DNA from: an uncultured Pontibacter sp.
GTDB taxonomy: Bacteria > Bacteroidota > Bacteroidia > Cytophagales > Hymenobacteraceae
Length of the DNA: 64,000 bases
Direction: 5' to 3'
Assembly: GCF_947492645.1 (NCBI RefSeq)
Contig: NZ_CANLMZ010000001.1
Coordinates: forward strand, 248,001 to 312,000
Positions within the stretch are counted from its first letter, which is position 1. Each line of letters begins with the position of its first letter. This document shows positions 25,611 through 35,666 of this stretch, piece after piece. Both the position numbers and the translations under genes were made by a program. A model generated the notes under the pieces. That model was not told the DNA's origin. It saw nothing but the letters and a program-made list of their open reading frames with translations, and did not search any database.

Positions 25611-25712
25611 GGTTTATTTACTGTATTTTTAAATAGATGATCTGCAGAAACTGCGGGTTATTTCATACTTTATAACCTCCTCCGGCAGCCAAAGTTATAC
25701 TTCAGGCAAAAC

Positions 25713-25746
25713 AAAAGCCGCTACAATTAAACTTGCAGCGGCTTTT
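25713..25746 (-). terminator. Terminator of the SNF2 helicase gene
   Basis: AAAAGCCGCTACA (25713-25725) pairs with TGCAGCGGCTTTT (25734-25746) with one G-T pair. It lies 45 bases past the gene end at 25791. Confidence 0.85.
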
Positions 25747-25790
25747 TATACTTGTTACGGATCAAACCTTAATCTTGAACCCATTTATAC

Positions 25791-28712
25791 TTAGCTCAGC
25801 AGGTTATCTATATCCTCTTTTGTAAGGCTTTTGATGATTGTTTCGTCGGTGCTGATAAGATCAGTTACCAGTTGTATTTTGCGGTTTTGCAAGGCAAGGA
25901 TTTTTTCCTCTACAGTATCTTTTGTGATAAACTTATAAGTAAATACTGTGTTCTGCTGGCCTATACGATGCGCTCTATCCACAGCCTGTGCCTCTACAGC
26001 AGGGTTCCACCAAGGGTCAAGTATAAACACATAATCCGCGGCAGTTAAGTTTAAGCCCACGCCACCTGCTTTTAGCGATATCAGGAACACTTGTATACTT
26101 TGGTCGGTCTGGAAACGCTCTACCTGCTCGTAACGGTTTTTGGTGTTTCCATCAAGGTAAGTATAGCTGATCTCGCGCTTATCCAAAGCTTTGCGTATAA
26201 TCTCCAGGTGCTTTACAAACTGGCTAAAGATAAGAACCTTGTGGCCTTCCTTTACTACATTCTTGGTCATGTGCAGCACCTCCTTCAGCTTAGCCGATTC
26301 GCCCTCATAGCCTGGATCAGTCATAAGGGGGTGGTTTGCAATCTGGCGTAGCTTGGTAAGGCCCTGCAAAAGCATAAACTGGGTGTTACCACGCCCGTTC
26401 TCTTCCAGGTTCTTCAGTATCTTGTTGCGGTAATATGATTTTGTCTCTTCGTAAGCATGCTCCTGCTCTTCCGTCATTTTACAGAAGATAGTCTGCTCTA
26501 TTTTTTCGGGCAGCTCTTTGGCCACCTGCGATTTGTGCCTGCGAAGTATAAATGGCTTTATGAGCGCGTGAAGCCTGCGTGTTTTATGCTCGTCCTTGTC
26601 CTTTTCTATCGGCTTTAAGAACTCGTTCCGGAAAAAATGCTGGTTACCCAACAAACCAGGGTTGATAAACGACATCTGCGACCACAGGTCCATGGTGCTG
26701 TTCTCTACCGGCGTACCCGTAAGTATAAGCCTGTGCCTTGACTTTAGTTCTCTAACAGATCGCGAAGTATTTGAATCTGGGTTCTTTATCGCCTGCGACT
26801 CATCCAGTATGATGTAATCGAAATAATATGATTTAAGCAGATCTGCATCTAATCGTACAATGCCGTAAGAAGTCAACACCACGTCATACTCCTGAAACAG
26901 CTCTACATTTTTTTCGCGGTAGGTGCCTGTGTAGTTTAGTATGCGCAACCCAGGAGTAAATTTCTGGGCTTCGTTCATCCAGTTATATACCAAGGAGGTA
27001 GGCATAACAAGCAGCGAGGCAGCTTCGGCTCCGTTCTCTTTACGATACTGCAGCATGGCCAGCGTCTGTACTGTTTTGCCCAGGCCCATATCATCTGCAA
27101 GGCATCCGCCAAACTTATAGTTTTGCACAAAATGCAGCCAATTATACCCAGCTTTCTGGTAAGGCCGAAGCTCCCCTATAAAACCTGCCGGCAGAGGCTG
27201 GTCTTCTATAGATTCGAACTCGCGCAGCTTCTCCAGTTTACGGCTCATGGTTACTGTTGCCAGGTTTCCGTTCTGTAAGTCGTTAACCAGCGCCATGTGG
27301 TGCTTTTTAAGCGTGAGCTGCTCCTCGCCCTCGGCAAACGCAAAAAGCTCTATGTACTGCGTAAACCACTCTTCGGGTATAACAGCTATTTGCCCGTTTG
27401 GTAGTATAAATTCGCTGTTTTTGGTAAGTATATGGTTTTTAAGCCTGATAAATGGAATTTCAAACTCGCCAAACCGAACTGTCCCGTAAATGTCAAACCA
27501 ATCGTTTTTTTCGGTTATACCTACATCCAGCGTTATCTCGCCTATAAAGTAATTCTTCCCGTTTTTCTCTGTTTGCTGCACCGTAAACCCCAGCTGCTCC
27601 AGTTCCTGTAGGTTACTGTTTAACCAGGAAAAAGCTTCGCTTTTATCAAGCACGGCCTGTCCGTTTTTAACTTCTAAGGCACGCTTGTTCAGCTCTTTTG
27701 CAAATTCTTTTTCGTGGTTAAGGTCCCGTATCAGCTTATGGAAAACGTACGTATCAGTTGTTTTCTCCATGCTTACGCTAATGCGCTTTGCCTCCTGCGT
27801 TTGCACCAGGTGCTGCCCATACATGAACGCCAGGTTAAACATAATCTTACTCCTTCCGCGATCTGCTTTCTGCTCTCCGTTTACTTTAGAAGCAACGGCA
27901 TCCGTAGCCAGAATTTCCGAGAAAGTCAGGAATGGGCTTGGCTCAAATTTTTCGTCTTTGATATCGAACCCTTTGGCAAACACATCAAACGACTCCAGCA
28001 GCGGAGCCACAAACTTGCGGTAGTAGTTTTCCTCTAAAGAGCGCGGTATGGCAATAAACTTCTTATTAAGGAAGGGCTGCAGCTTTTTACCGTCTATGGG
28101 TTTGTTAAAGCTATACACCACATCGTTCAGCATTAGCCAGGCTGGCTCATAGCAAATCAAAGAGGCGTTTTTGTACTGGAATTCCAGCTTTTCGCCAGCA
28201 TACCTTATCCTCGGGAAATAGTGCGTGTTATCCTCATTCCGCATAAAGTGGAACAGAACAGAGGCTTTTTCGGGAGCCAGCTTTATTCTTTTCCAGGTCG
28301 GCTCTCCGTCTTTGCCCATGATAAAGGTATTTTTATCATTCCGCAGCAACTCCATTATCTTGCCCATGCGCCCCTGTATGTAGTGGCTTATAGTCTCCTG
28401 TAGTGTTTTATCTCCTTTTTCAGAGTCGTATACTTTCAGGAAAAAATCGACAGGAGATATTTTTTTTGTGGCAAAGCGTTTCAGTACCGCATCCTGCTGT
28501 ATCTGGTCTATTAGCTGTATTAGTTTAAAATCATCAGCATCCAGGCGTGAGGAGAATTCGTCGGCATTTTTGGCAGAGATATTCTGGTGCTGCAGGGTAA
28601 GTTGGCCTTTAGAGTTTACTTGAACCACAAAAGATTCGAACAGGTATCCCAAATATTCGTGTTCAAACAAAGAATAAACTACCTGAAAAGGCTGAGTGGT
28701 GTAAACTTTCAT
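25791..28712 (-). CDS. SNF2-family DEAD/DEAH-box ATPase/helicase
   Basis: A 973-residue protein. The Walker A is DDMGLGKTVQT (about 540), motif II is DESQ (about 635) and the helicase C domain ends with DRAHRIGQ (about 920). SNF2 translocases move on DNA, often remodelling bound proteins such as RNA polymerase. The first 500 residues are not a recognised domain; there is no SWIM zinc finger in view. It is longer than RapA-like helicases of many bacteria but similar to stand-alone Bacteroidota SNF2 proteins. No restriction or DISARM partner genes sit beside it, so a defence role is not supported. Confidence 0.9.
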   Translation of the reverse strand: MKVYTTQPFQVVYSLFEHEYLGYLFESFVVQVNSKGQLTLQHQNISAKNADEFSSRLDADDFKLIQLIDQIQQDAVLKRFATKKISPVDFFLKVYDSEKGDKTLQETISHYIQGRMGKIMELLRNDKNTFIMGKDGEPTWKRIKLAPEKASVLFHFMRNEDNTHYFPRIRYAGEKLEFQYKNASLICYEPAWLMLNDVVYSFNKPIDGKKLQPFLNKKFIAIPRSLEENYYRKFVAPLLESFDVFAKGFDIKDEKFEPSPFLTFSEILATDAVASKVNGEQKADRGRSKIMFNLAFMYGQHLVQTQEAKRISVSMEKTTDTYVFHKLIRDLNHEKEFAKELNKRALEVKNGQAVLDKSEAFSWLNSNLQELEQLGFTVQQTEKNGKNYFIGEITLDVGITEKNDWFDIYGTVRFGEFEIPFIRLKNHILTKNSEFILPNGQIAVIPEEWFTQYIELFAFAEGEEQLTLKKHHMALVNDLQNGNLATVTMSRKLEKLREFESIEDQPLPAGFIGELRPYQKAGYNWLHFVQNYKFGGCLADDMGLGKTVQTLAMLQYRKENGAEAASLLVMPTSLVYNWMNEAQKFTPGLRILNYTGTYREKNVELFQEYDVVLTSYGIVRLDADLLKSYYFDYIILDESQAIKNPDSNTSRSVRELKSRHRLILTGTPVENSTMDLWSQMSFINPGLLGNQHFFRNEFLKPIEKDKDEHKTRRLHALIKPFILRRHKSQVAKELPEKIEQTIFCKMTEEQEHAYEETKSYYRNKILKNLEENGRGNTQFMLLQGLTKLRQIANHPLMTDPGYEGESAKLKEVLHMTKNVVKEGHKVLIFSQFVKHLEIIRKALDKREISYTYLDGNTKNRYEQVERFQTDQSIQVFLISLKAGGVGLNLTAADYVFILDPWWNPAVEAQAVDRAHRIGQQNTVFTYKFITKDTVEEKILALQNRKIQLVTDLISTDETIIKSLTKEDIDNLLS

Positions 28713-28938
28713 GCCAAAGACAATTTTAGGACTTCAAATTTAGTCTTAAAAAGGCTCATTTCCTATCGAAAAAACCGCCCTTGGCTATAGTTAGGCTGCT
28801 ATTGACTAAATTCTGAGATAAACAGAAGAGCAGGCCTAAAGTTTTGATTTTATACTTCTGAAAAGGAAATAATAATTGGCTTAGAAGTATATGTAATTGC
28901 TTGGTAGGGGGGAGAGAGCAGCGATTGAGAGTATAGTG

Positions 28939-30162
28939 TTACAGATTTTCGGTTACAGACATGGCTGCTGCTTTACGTGCTGGCCTAATAGACACCAGCA
29001 ACGTAATAATTATGATAGCCAAACCGGTAAAGATAAAATCCTCTACCTCCATTTTTACCGGGTAAGCCTCTACCACAGAGGTAGCCATACCCATGCTCAC
29101 CAAGCCAAAGTTTTGCTGCAGGTTGCAAATAAGCATACCTAGGGTTAAACCGTAGGCAGCCCCGATAAACGCAACCAGGGCACCTTCAAAAAGAAATATA
29201 TTCCGAATGGTACTGGCTGTAGCCCCCATAGAGGCAAGTATGGCAATATCCTTTTTCTTATCTATTACAAGCATAGACAGCGAGAAGAAGATGTTTAGTG
29301 AAGCAATGAAAAGTATAAAGGCAAAAGTGATGAACACAAACAGCTTTTCTACCTTAACGGCCCGTAGCAAACTGGTGTGCTGCTCGTCGCTGTTTTGTAT
29401 CTTAAACGCTGGCCCCAGCAACTCCTGCAATTGCCGCTTTACCTGTTCTATACGGAAGCCCTGCTCTACTTTAAGCTCTAAGGCCGTTCGCCGCCGGCCA
29501 TACTCCAGTAACTCCTCAGCAAAATTGAGAGGCACAAACACATACGCATCATCATACTGGCGCTCAATGGCAAAAATACCTCCTGGCGTTATGTTAAGGC
29601 TGTTAAAAGCGCCTTCGGGGTTAAGCGGGTTGAACTTTGTATTGCGGGGATACAGGAATTGCAGCGGCACAAACTGGTTATTGGGCCTTATCGAGAGCTG
29701 GTATTGCACTCCTCGCCCAATCAGCGCATGGTAAGTGTCGTTATAGATTAACTCGGTGTTTCCCTCAACCACCGATTGTGCAATCTCGTTCTGCTGGAAA
29801 AAGTTTTCGCTTACGCCCTTTACTTTAACCACCATTTGCCTGTCGTTGTAGCGTAAAAGGGCATTATCCTCTATCACCTCTGATACTACGGCCACACCCG
29901 GCGTATTCCGGATTCGGTTCATAAACTCCGTATCCGTTTCAAAAGATTTGCCCTCGGCTGCTGTAACTTTTAAGTCAGGGTCGAAGCTGGAGTAGATTTC
30001 TCGGATTAGATCTTCCAGACCATTGAAAACGGAAAGCACAATGATAAGCGCAGCAGACCCGACAGCCACACCTATCATAGCAATGTTGGATATAATGCTG
30101 ATGATGTTCCTCTTCTTTCTAGAGAAAAAATATCGCTTCGCTATCAGAAAAGGTACATTCAT
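28939..30162 (-). CDS. FtsX-like ABC transporter permease, LolC/LolE type
   Basis: A 407-residue inner-membrane permease, four membrane helices (about 22-44, 272-295, 325-347, 372-394) with a large periplasmic domain (about 45-270). The N-terminal FLIAKRYFFSRKKRNIISIIS and the C-terminal TGLAIIIITLLVSIRPARKAA match LolC/LolE-type permeases, which release lipoproteins from the inner membrane. No ATPase (LolD) gene is adjacent, so the partner must be elsewhere. It is last in the rbfA - methyltransferase - permease order, 68 bases from the methyltransferase. Confidence 0.85.
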   Translation of the reverse strand: MNVPFLIAKRYFFSRKKRNIISIISNIAMIGVAVGSAALIIVLSVFNGLEDLIREIYSSFDPDLKVTAAEGKSFETDTEFMNRIRNTPGVAVVSEVIEDNALLRYNDRQMVVKVKGVSENFFQQNEIAQSVVEGNTELIYNDTYHALIGRGVQYQLSIRPNNQFVPLQFLYPRNTKFNPLNPEGAFNSLNITPGGIFAIERQYDDAYVFVPLNFAEELLEYGRRRTALELKVEQGFRIEQVKRQLQELLGPAFKIQNSDEQHTSLLRAVKVEKLFVFITFAFILFIASLNIFFSLSMLVIDKKKDIAILASMGATASTIRNIFLFEGALVAFIGAAYGLTLGMLICNLQQNFGLVSMGMATSVVEAYPVKMEVEDFIFTGLAIIIITLLVSIRPARKAAAMSVTENL

Positions 30163-30230
30163 TTATTTCGTTACTTCGTTGATTGTTATTTGTTATTCGA
30201 GTTCAACAATATAGCAATTTAGCAATCAAA

Positions 30231-31040
30231 CTACTTCCAGGCTTTTACAATTAGACCTGTGCCTGACGGGTGTTTTCCATTTACATCCAGCCAGTTCAAA
30301 ATCATACTTACCGGGAATGTAAGCAGGTAGTAGAATGGCAATATCAGAAAAAATATTTTGGAAGTGTTCAGCATCAGCATTGGGTACTTCATGGATAAGC
30401 GCCACGAAATTTGCCCCGGCTTGCCATAAGAATAACGGGCATCCACTCTTCTGAATCCGGCCAGCTTTAGTTTGTCCTGAATTTCCTGGATGTTATAGCC
30501 GTCACGTACGTGCTCCTCAATAAAAGAGGTTTCGTCGTCGCCGTGCACATCGGAGCCCCCCTGGTCGGATGGGGTAGAGATAAGCAGCATACCGCCGGAG
30601 CGCAACGATGCCTGAAAGTTTTTGAAAACCTCCACATCCTCCAAAATGTGCTCCATCACATCCACAGAAAGTATGAGGTCGTAATTGTTAGGCTCTCTGT
30701 ACTTTACGAGGTCTCCGATTTTAAACAATACGTTATGCCGGCCTATAGTTCTGATAAAGCGATTACTGTCTGATATCTGCTCTTCTTTAACGTCTACAGC
30801 CAATATACTCCACTTGCGGCTCATGCCAGACAGGAAGTAAGTATATTGCCCAAAGCCGGAGCCGGCATCCAGAATATGTTGCTCTTTGCCTTTGCGGTTA
30901 GCAGCCCACTCGCGCAGTTCTTTGTGCACGTGCCAGGTACGCAGCAACAGCAGGTCTAGTAGGTTATAAAATACACGGCGAAGAAAAGGTGTTTTGTTAA
31001 ATACATCGCCAAGCACGCGCTTTATAGGGTCGTACTGCAT
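30231..31040 (-). CDS. Class I SAM-dependent methyltransferase
   Basis: A 269-residue enzyme. Motif I ILDAGSGFGQYTYFLSG (about 58-74), acidic loop AVDVKEEQI, motif IV LILSVDVMEHI and a C-terminal hydrophobic region (FFLILPFYYLLTFPVSMILNW, about 231-251) that may form a membrane helix. The last feature suggests a lipid or membrane-linked substrate, but nothing specific. ATG at 31040 leaves MQYDPIKRVLGD as start; the longer frame would run into rbfA. It starts 22 bases after rbfA. Confidence 0.82.
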   Translation of the reverse strand: MQYDPIKRVLGDVFNKTPFLRRVFYNLLDLLLLRTWHVHKELREWAANRKGKEQHILDAGSGFGQYTYFLSGMSRKWSILAVDVKEEQISDSNRFIRTIGRHNVLFKIGDLVKYREPNNYDLILSVDVMEHILEDVEVFKNFQASLRSGGMLLISTPSDQGGSDVHGDDETSFIEEHVRDGYNIQEIQDKLKLAGFRRVDARYSYGKPGQISWRLSMKYPMLMLNTSKIFFLILPFYYLLTFPVSMILNWLDVNGKHPSGTGLIVKAWK

Positions 31041-31062
31041 AGGGTGAATAAAGCTTATGCTT

Positions 31063-31455
31063 CTATTTAGTATAAGTATCGTCGTCTTCGTCCTCTTCTG
31101 GTGCCGGCGGTATTTCCAAGCCTGAGAAAAGCTTGTCCATGTTGGCAGCATACTCTGCGCTGTCGTCCAGGTAAAAGGACAGCTCAGGAATTACACGAAC
31201 CTGGCTTTTGATGCGTTGCGCCAAATGGTGACGAATTGTTTTGGTATTTAACCTAACTTCCAACAGCAGTTCCTGCGGGTTAGGGGCCATCATAACACTT
31301 AGGTAAGTGCGGGCCAGACCAAGGTCAGGCGATACGCGCACAGTACTTACTGATATAAAAGCGCCCCCAAACAGATGCGGAACTTCCCGTTGAAAGATAT
31401 CCGCCAGTTCTTTCTGAATCAGGCGCGAAAATTTCTGTTGTCTTTTACTTTCCAT
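31063..31455 (-). CDS. rbfA: Ribosome-binding factor A
   Basis: A 130-residue 30S maturation factor that binds the 5' end of 16S rRNA precursors. MESKRQQKFSRLIQKELADIF, VSTVRVSPDLGLARTYLSVM and SQVRVIPELSFYLDDSAEYAANMDKL are the family strands and helices, including the conserved kinked motif around EYA. The acidic tail EEDEDDDTYTK is common. ATG at 31455 chosen over an extension of four residues (31467). First gene of a three-gene unit. Confidence 0.93.
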   Translation of the reverse strand: MESKRQQKFSRLIQKELADIFQREVPHLFGGAFISVSTVRVSPDLGLARTYLSVMMAPNPQELLLEVRLNTKTIRHHLAQRIKSQVRVIPELSFYLDDSAEYAANMDKLFSGLEIPPAPEEDEDDDTYTK

Positions 31456-31557
31456 ACGAAGATGCAAATATCATATTAATTTCGCATTTTTACCCCAAAA
31501 GCGCCTTACTCATTTTGAGATAGGCCAGTTTATAGTTTCTTCTAACTCCGTCTTTCC

Positions 31558-32961
31558 TTGATTAGTTACTTCCGAAGCATACTGCCTTCCCGACTGATCC
31601 TGCTGGTTATAATTTACCTTGCTATTCAGCTGCCTTTAATTTTGCTGCGGGTTACACCCACATCGCCGGAGCTACTGCACATGCTGGTTGGGGAGCGCCT
31701 TGCCGACGGCTTTAGCATGTACCGCGATGTGTATGATAACACGGCACCGCTATCTGCCATGGTTTTCTGGATGCTGGACCTGCTTTTTGGGCGTTCATTT
31801 CTGGCTTACCGGTTAACTGCTGTTGTGTTGCTTCTGCTACAAGCTATACTTCTTAACAGCACGCTTAACCGCCACAATGTATATGCTACCAAAGATTATA
31901 TTCCGGCACTTTTATACTTGGTGCTAGGCAGTATCTCCTTTGAGTTTAACATGCTTACGCCGCTACTCATAGGAAATACATTCATTATACTTTCGCTACC
32001 TTACATTGTCACGTTATCAAAAGAGGGCTTCGATAACAACAGGTTATTTGTGGGCGGGTTTATACTTGGGCTGGCTGCCCTTTGCTATTTGCCATTAGCT
32101 ATGTTTTTGGTAGTAGGCGCATTTGCCGTCATCTTTTTTGCATCTAACACCTTTCGTAGCTTCTTGCTCATGCTTTGCGGCTTTAGCTTTCCGTATGTGG
32201 TGCTGATGACCTACTATTTTTATAACGGCGCTTTGGCTGAGTTTCTGGAGATGCACTTATTCCGCCCCTGGCAACTACAGGTTAATTTTTTGAGGCCTCC
32301 CGCAGATGTGGCTAAACTAATGGCGATACCTGCTTTAATTGCCATACTTTCCTTTATGAGCGCCTCCTCGCTTCCACAGCGCCTTGTGTTCCAGGTTAAG
32401 TTTCAGCAGCTGATGGCCGTTTGGATGGGAGTTGCTTTACTTGTTATGTTTACACGCGAGGAAATTACAGTTGCCACATTTATACTTTCGCTTCCGCCAA
32501 TCGCATACTTCAGTCAGTTCCTGTTCACATCAGGGCAAAAGCCTTGGGTACTTAATACGATTATACTTGTAGCGCTGGCAGGTACTGTTATCCTGCGTTA
32601 TCGCTCTGTGCTAGGCATCAATCAATACCTTTCATTAGATGAGTCGCCGCTACTTTTAACCGATGCGCCAGATACATCTATCAGCAACAGCACAGTTTTA
32701 GTATTAGGTAAGGATTTTAACTTTTACATTCAAAACAAGCCTGTAACGCCTTATCTTAACTGGGAACTGTCGCAGCGCCACTTCGGAGATCTCGATGAAT
32801 ACCTGTCTGTATTTGAAATCTCCCAAAATTTTGAACGTGAAATGCCCACTTATTTAATTGATAAAGAAGGGCTAATGGCTGAACTGAAGTATAAATTGCC
32901 TGCTGTATTCGGGAAGTATGAGCAGGATCCGCGTAATAGCAACATATATAAGCTTAAATAA
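31558..32961 (+). CDS. Polytopic membrane protein, possibly GT-C-like
   Basis: A 467-residue protein with about ten membrane helices in the first 360 residues and a soluble C-terminal tail (about 365-467). ERLADGFSMYRDVYDNTAPL near 46-65 looks like the acidic first-loop motif of GT-C glycosyltransferases (Asp followed by a Pro/aromatic), but similarity is weak. The only start that keeps the first helix is TTG at 31558, which lies 102 bases from the divergent rbfA ATG. It shares a bidirectional hairpin with rpiB. Function unknown. Confidence 0.68.
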   Translation: MISYFRSILPSRLILLVIIYLAIQLPLILLRVTPTSPELLHMLVGERLADGFSMYRDVYDNTAPLSAMVFWMLDLLFGRSFLAYRLTAVVLLLLQAILLNSTLNRHNVYATKDYIPALLYLVLGSISFEFNMLTPLLIGNTFIILSLPYIVTLSKEGFDNNRLFVGGFILGLAALCYLPLAMFLVVGAFAVIFFASNTFRSFLLMLCGFSFPYVVLMTYYFYNGALAEFLEMHLFRPWQLQVNFLRPPADVAKLMAIPALIAILSFMSASSLPQRLVFQVKFQQLMAVWMGVALLVMFTREEITVATFILSLPPIAYFSQFLFTSGQKPWVLNTIILVALAGTVILRYRSVLGINQYLSLDESPLLLTDAPDTSISNSTVLVLGKDFNFYIQNKPVTPYLNWELSQRHFGDLDEYLSVFEISQNFEREMPTYLIDKEGLMAELKYKLPAVFGKYEQDPRNSNIYKLK

Positions 32962-32991
32962 AAAATAGCTGCCTTAGCAGGCAGCTATTTT
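32962..32991. terminator. Bidirectional terminator
   Basis: AAAATAGCTGCCT (32962-32974) and AGGCAGCTATTTT (32979-32991) form a perfect 13-bp stem, TAGC loop. The stop codon of rpiB (32974-32976) lies inside it; the plus-strand gene ends at 32961. Confidence 0.9.
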
Positions 32992-33411
32992 GTTTACTCT
33001 GTTCAGGTGGCGGCCACCTTCAAATTTTGTCTCTAAAAACACTTTCACCATTTCCCTGGCCACATCTTCAGTTACAAACCTTGCTGGTATGCAAAGTATG
33101 TTTGCGTTGTTGTGCTCACGGGCCAGTTTTGCCAACTCTGGCGTCCAGCACAGGGCGGCGCGTATCTCCTGGTATTTATTTGCCGTCATGGCTACACCGT
33201 TGCCGCTACCACAGATAAGTATACCTAATTGGGCATCGCCGGCTATTACGGCTTTGGCAAGCGGGTGCACATGGTCGGGGTAGTCTACAGATTCTTCTGA
33301 GTCAGGACCAAAATCCTTACTTTCATAACCTAATGCAGTTAATTCCGCCTTCAGCATACTTTTGTAAGTATAACCTGCATGGTCCCCGCCTATTGCTATT
33401 TTCTGTGCCAT
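32974..33411 (-). CDS. rpiB: Ribose 5-phosphate isomerase B
   Basis: A 145-residue enzyme interconverting ribose 5-phosphate and ribulose 5-phosphate in the pentose phosphate pathway. IAIGGDHAGYTYK, VDYPDHVHPLA, GILICGSGNGVAMTANK (catalytic Cys and the anion-hole Gly) and REHNNANILCIPAR are family signatures. Start ATG overlaps the tatC stop by one base (TAATG), indicating coupled translation. Confidence 0.96.
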   Translation of the reverse strand: MAQKIAIGGDHAGYTYKSMLKAELTALGYESKDFGPDSEESVDYPDHVHPLAKAVIAGDAQLGILICGSGNGVAMTANKYQEIRAALCWTPELAKLAREHNNANILCIPARFVTEDVAREMVKVFLETKFEGGRHLNRVNKIAAC

Positions 33412-34253
33412 TATATAGTGTTGTTTTCGTTTAGTCGCTTCAGGTCTTTTGCTCTGATCGATTTTGATATGCTTATACTTGCCTCATAAAGCAGCATAAG
33501 CGGCATTGATATCAGTAGCTGGCTAATTACATCCGGAGGTGTAATAATTGCCCCAATAATCAATATTACTATGAAAGCATGTCTTCTGTACAACTTCATC
33601 GTCTCGGCAGTAACTAGCCCTGCCTTCGTCAGGAAGTATACAATTACCGGCATTTCAAACATGAAAGCACATGCCAGGCAAAGCGTTGTTAATGTTGATA
33701 TATACGAAGAAAGATCAAATTCATTTATAATGCTTGGGTCTACCTGATAACCCGCCAGAAAGTTGATGGAGATAGGTGAGACCACGTAGTAGCCAAAGAG
33801 CAGCCCCATCGCAAAAAGTATAGATACAAAGAAAACTGCTCCTTGTGAGTTCTTCTGCTCTTGTGGGTACAAACCGGGCTTTACAAATCGCCAGATCTCC
33901 CAGAATGCATACGGGAACGCACAGGCCAGGCCAAGTATAGCCGACACCAGCAAGTGCATTGTAAACTGGCCACTCATCTGCCTGCTTTGTATCGTAAAGC
34001 CCATCTCTTTAATGCAAAGCACATCAGAGCCTATACTTTCGCCTACCTCGCACATTACTCTGTAGCTTAGAAAGTCAGGGCGCGAGGGCGCAAGTATAAT
34101 ATCATGAAACACAAAGCCTTTCGCCAAAAAAGCTATGGTACCGAAGATAAAAATAGAGGCTAACGCCCTGATAATGTGCCACCGCAGCTCTTCTAAATGG
34201 TCCACAAAGGACATCTCGTGCTTCGGCTCATCATCCATGTATGGTTGGTCCAT
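33411..34253 (-). CDS. tatC: Sec-independent translocase TatC
   Basis: A 280-residue inner-membrane receptor for twin-arginine signal peptides, six helices. The hallmark SFVDHLEELRWHIIRA is near the N-terminus, followed by AFPYAFWEIWRFVKPGLYPQE with the conserved Phe/Pro/Glu segment, and IVILIIGAIITPPDVISQLLISMPLMLLYE at the end. TatA genes are not in the window. ATG at 34253 is preferred; the codon before it in the frame is TTG. Sits between glyA (21 bases) and rpiB (1-base overlap). Confidence 0.95.
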   Translation of the reverse strand: MDQPYMDDEPKHEMSFVDHLEELRWHIIRALASIFIFGTIAFLAKGFVFHDIILAPSRPDFLSYRVMCEVGESIGSDVLCIKEMGFTIQSRQMSGQFTMHLLVSAILGLACAFPYAFWEIWRFVKPGLYPQEQKNSQGAVFFVSILFAMGLLFGYYVVSPISINFLAGYQVDPSIINEFDLSSYISTLTTLCLACAFMFEMPVIVYFLTKAGLVTAETMKLYRRHAFIVILIIGAIITPPDVISQLLISMPLMLLYEASISISKSIRAKDLKRLNENNTI

Positions 34254-34274
34254 CAAAATGGGTCCTATTCTTTA

Positions 34275-35549
34275 TTAGTAAGCGAATAACGGGTAATCCT
34301 GCATCCAGCTGTTAATGTCTTTGCGCACCTCGCTGATCTTGCTATCGTTATCGTGGTTTGTCAGCGTAACATCTATCAACTCTACAATGCGGCTCATATC
34401 AGTTTCTTTCAGGCCTCGTGTTGTAATTGCTGCAGTACCCACACGCATACCTGATGTTACAAACGGTGATTTGTCGTCAAAAGGCACCATGTTCTTATTG
34501 ATGGTAATGTCTGCTTTAACTAGTGTATTCTCTGCCAATTTACCTGTTAAGCCCTTAGAGCGCAGGTCGATCAGCATCATGTGGTTATCTGTGCCACCAG
34601 AGATAATGTTGTAACCACGCTCTACAAAAGCTTTCGCCATTGCCTGCGCGTTTTGCTGCACCTGCTTCACGTAAGTTAGGTAATCATCAGAAAGTGCCTC
34701 AAAATAAGCTACTGCTTTTGCTGCTATCACGTGCTCCAGGGGTCCGCCCTGTGTTCCCGGAAAAACAGCGCCATCCAAAACAGACGACATCATGCGGGTT
34801 TCGCCTTTTGGAGTCTTCAGGCCAAATGGGTTTTCGAAATCTTTACCCATCATGATCATGCCGCCACGTGGCCCACGAAGCGTTTTGTGCGTTGTGGTTG
34901 TTACAATATGGCAATGCTCGAAAGGGTTGTTTAACAGGCCTCTGGCAATTAAGCCGGATGGATGAGAAATGTCAGCTAAAAGTAGAGCACCTACCTCATC
35001 GGCCGCTGCACGCAATTTTTTGTAGTCCCAGTCGCGGCTATAAGCAGAGGCTCCGCAGATGATAAGCTTCGGCTTTTCACGACGGGCAGTTTCTACTACC
35101 TTGTCAAAATCGATTAGACCAGTTTCCTGCTCAACACCATAAAAAGACGGCTGATACAGCTTACCAGAGAAGTTTACAGGTGAACCGTGGGTTAAGTGAC
35201 CACCATGCGACAGGTCAAATCCAAGAATCTTATCGCCTGGTTGCAACACAGCCAACATAACAGCGGCATTAGCCTGAGCACCTGAGTGTGGCTGTACGTT
35301 AACCCATGCTGCACCAAATAATTCTTTAGCACGGTCTATAGCCAACTGCTCTGACAAGTCAACTATTTCGCATCCGCCATAATAGCGTTTGCCTGGCAGC
35401 CCTTCCGCATATTTGTTTGTCATCACGCTGCCCATAGCTTGCATTACTTGCTCCGAAACAAAATTTTCGGAGGCAATTAGCTCTATGCCATGTGTTTGGC
35501 GATCTTTTTCCCTAGCTATTAAATCGAATATTGCTGTATCTTTTTGCAT
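34275..35549 (-). CDS. glyA: Serine hydroxymethyltransferase
   Basis: A 424-residue PLP enzyme converting serine and tetrahydrofolate to glycine and 5,10-methylene-THF. The PLP lysine is in [14 protein letters not shown] (near 228); other signatures are [50 protein letters not shown] and the C-terminal [12 protein letters not shown]. Typical length. First gene of glyA-tatC-rpiB, with a good promoter match upstream at 35574-35604. The gene has no TATACTT/AAGTATA heptamer. Confidence 0.97.
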   Translation of the reverse strand: MQKDTAIFDLIAREKDRQTHGIELIASENFVSEQVMQAMGSVMTNKYAEGLPGKRYYGGCEIVDLSEQLAIDRAKELFGAAWVNVQPHSGAQANAAVMLAVLQPGDKILGFDLSHGGHLTHGSPVNFSGKLYQPSFYGVEQETGLIDFDKVVETARREKPKLIICGASAYSRDWDYKKLRAAADEVGALLLADISHPSGLIARGLLNNPFEHCHIVTTTTHKTLRGPRGGMIMMGKDFENPFGLKTPKGETRMMSSVLDGAVFPGTQGGPLEHVIAAKAVAYFEALSDDYLTYVKQVQQNAQAMAKAFVERGYNIISGGTDNHMMLIDLRSKGLTGKLAENTLVKADITINKNMVPFDDKSPFVTSGMRVGTAAITTRGLKETDMSRIVELIDVTLTNHDNDSKISEVRKDINSWMQDYPLFAY

Positions 35550-35573
35550 TGCTTATTGTAGATTTTATGTGTT

Positions 35574-35604
35574 CAAAATTAAAGTATGCCCCGCAATAAA
35601 CCAA
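35574..35604 (-). promoter_or_regulatory. Bacteroidota-type promoter of glyA
   Basis: Minus-strand TAATTTTG (35574-35581) fits the -7 consensus TAnnTTTG and TTG (35602-35604) lies exactly 20 bases upstream, fitting the -33 TTTG element with 19-21 spacing. Predicted start site gives a leader near 18 bases before the ATG. This is the clearest promoter pair seen in the window. Confidence 0.55.
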
Positions 35605-35666
35605 TGTTTCAGGTATTTATCTACGAAGGGTACCTTAAGCCTTGCTCATAATTAAATTATGTCTTT

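Noticed and set aside
25791..28712. DISARM or other SNF2-containing defence system
   Set aside because: No methyltransferase, DUF1998 or nuclease partner lies next to the helicase.
31041..31151. Longer methyltransferase start
   Set aside because: It would overlap the end of rbfA and lacks conservation; MQYDPIKRV at 31040 is better.
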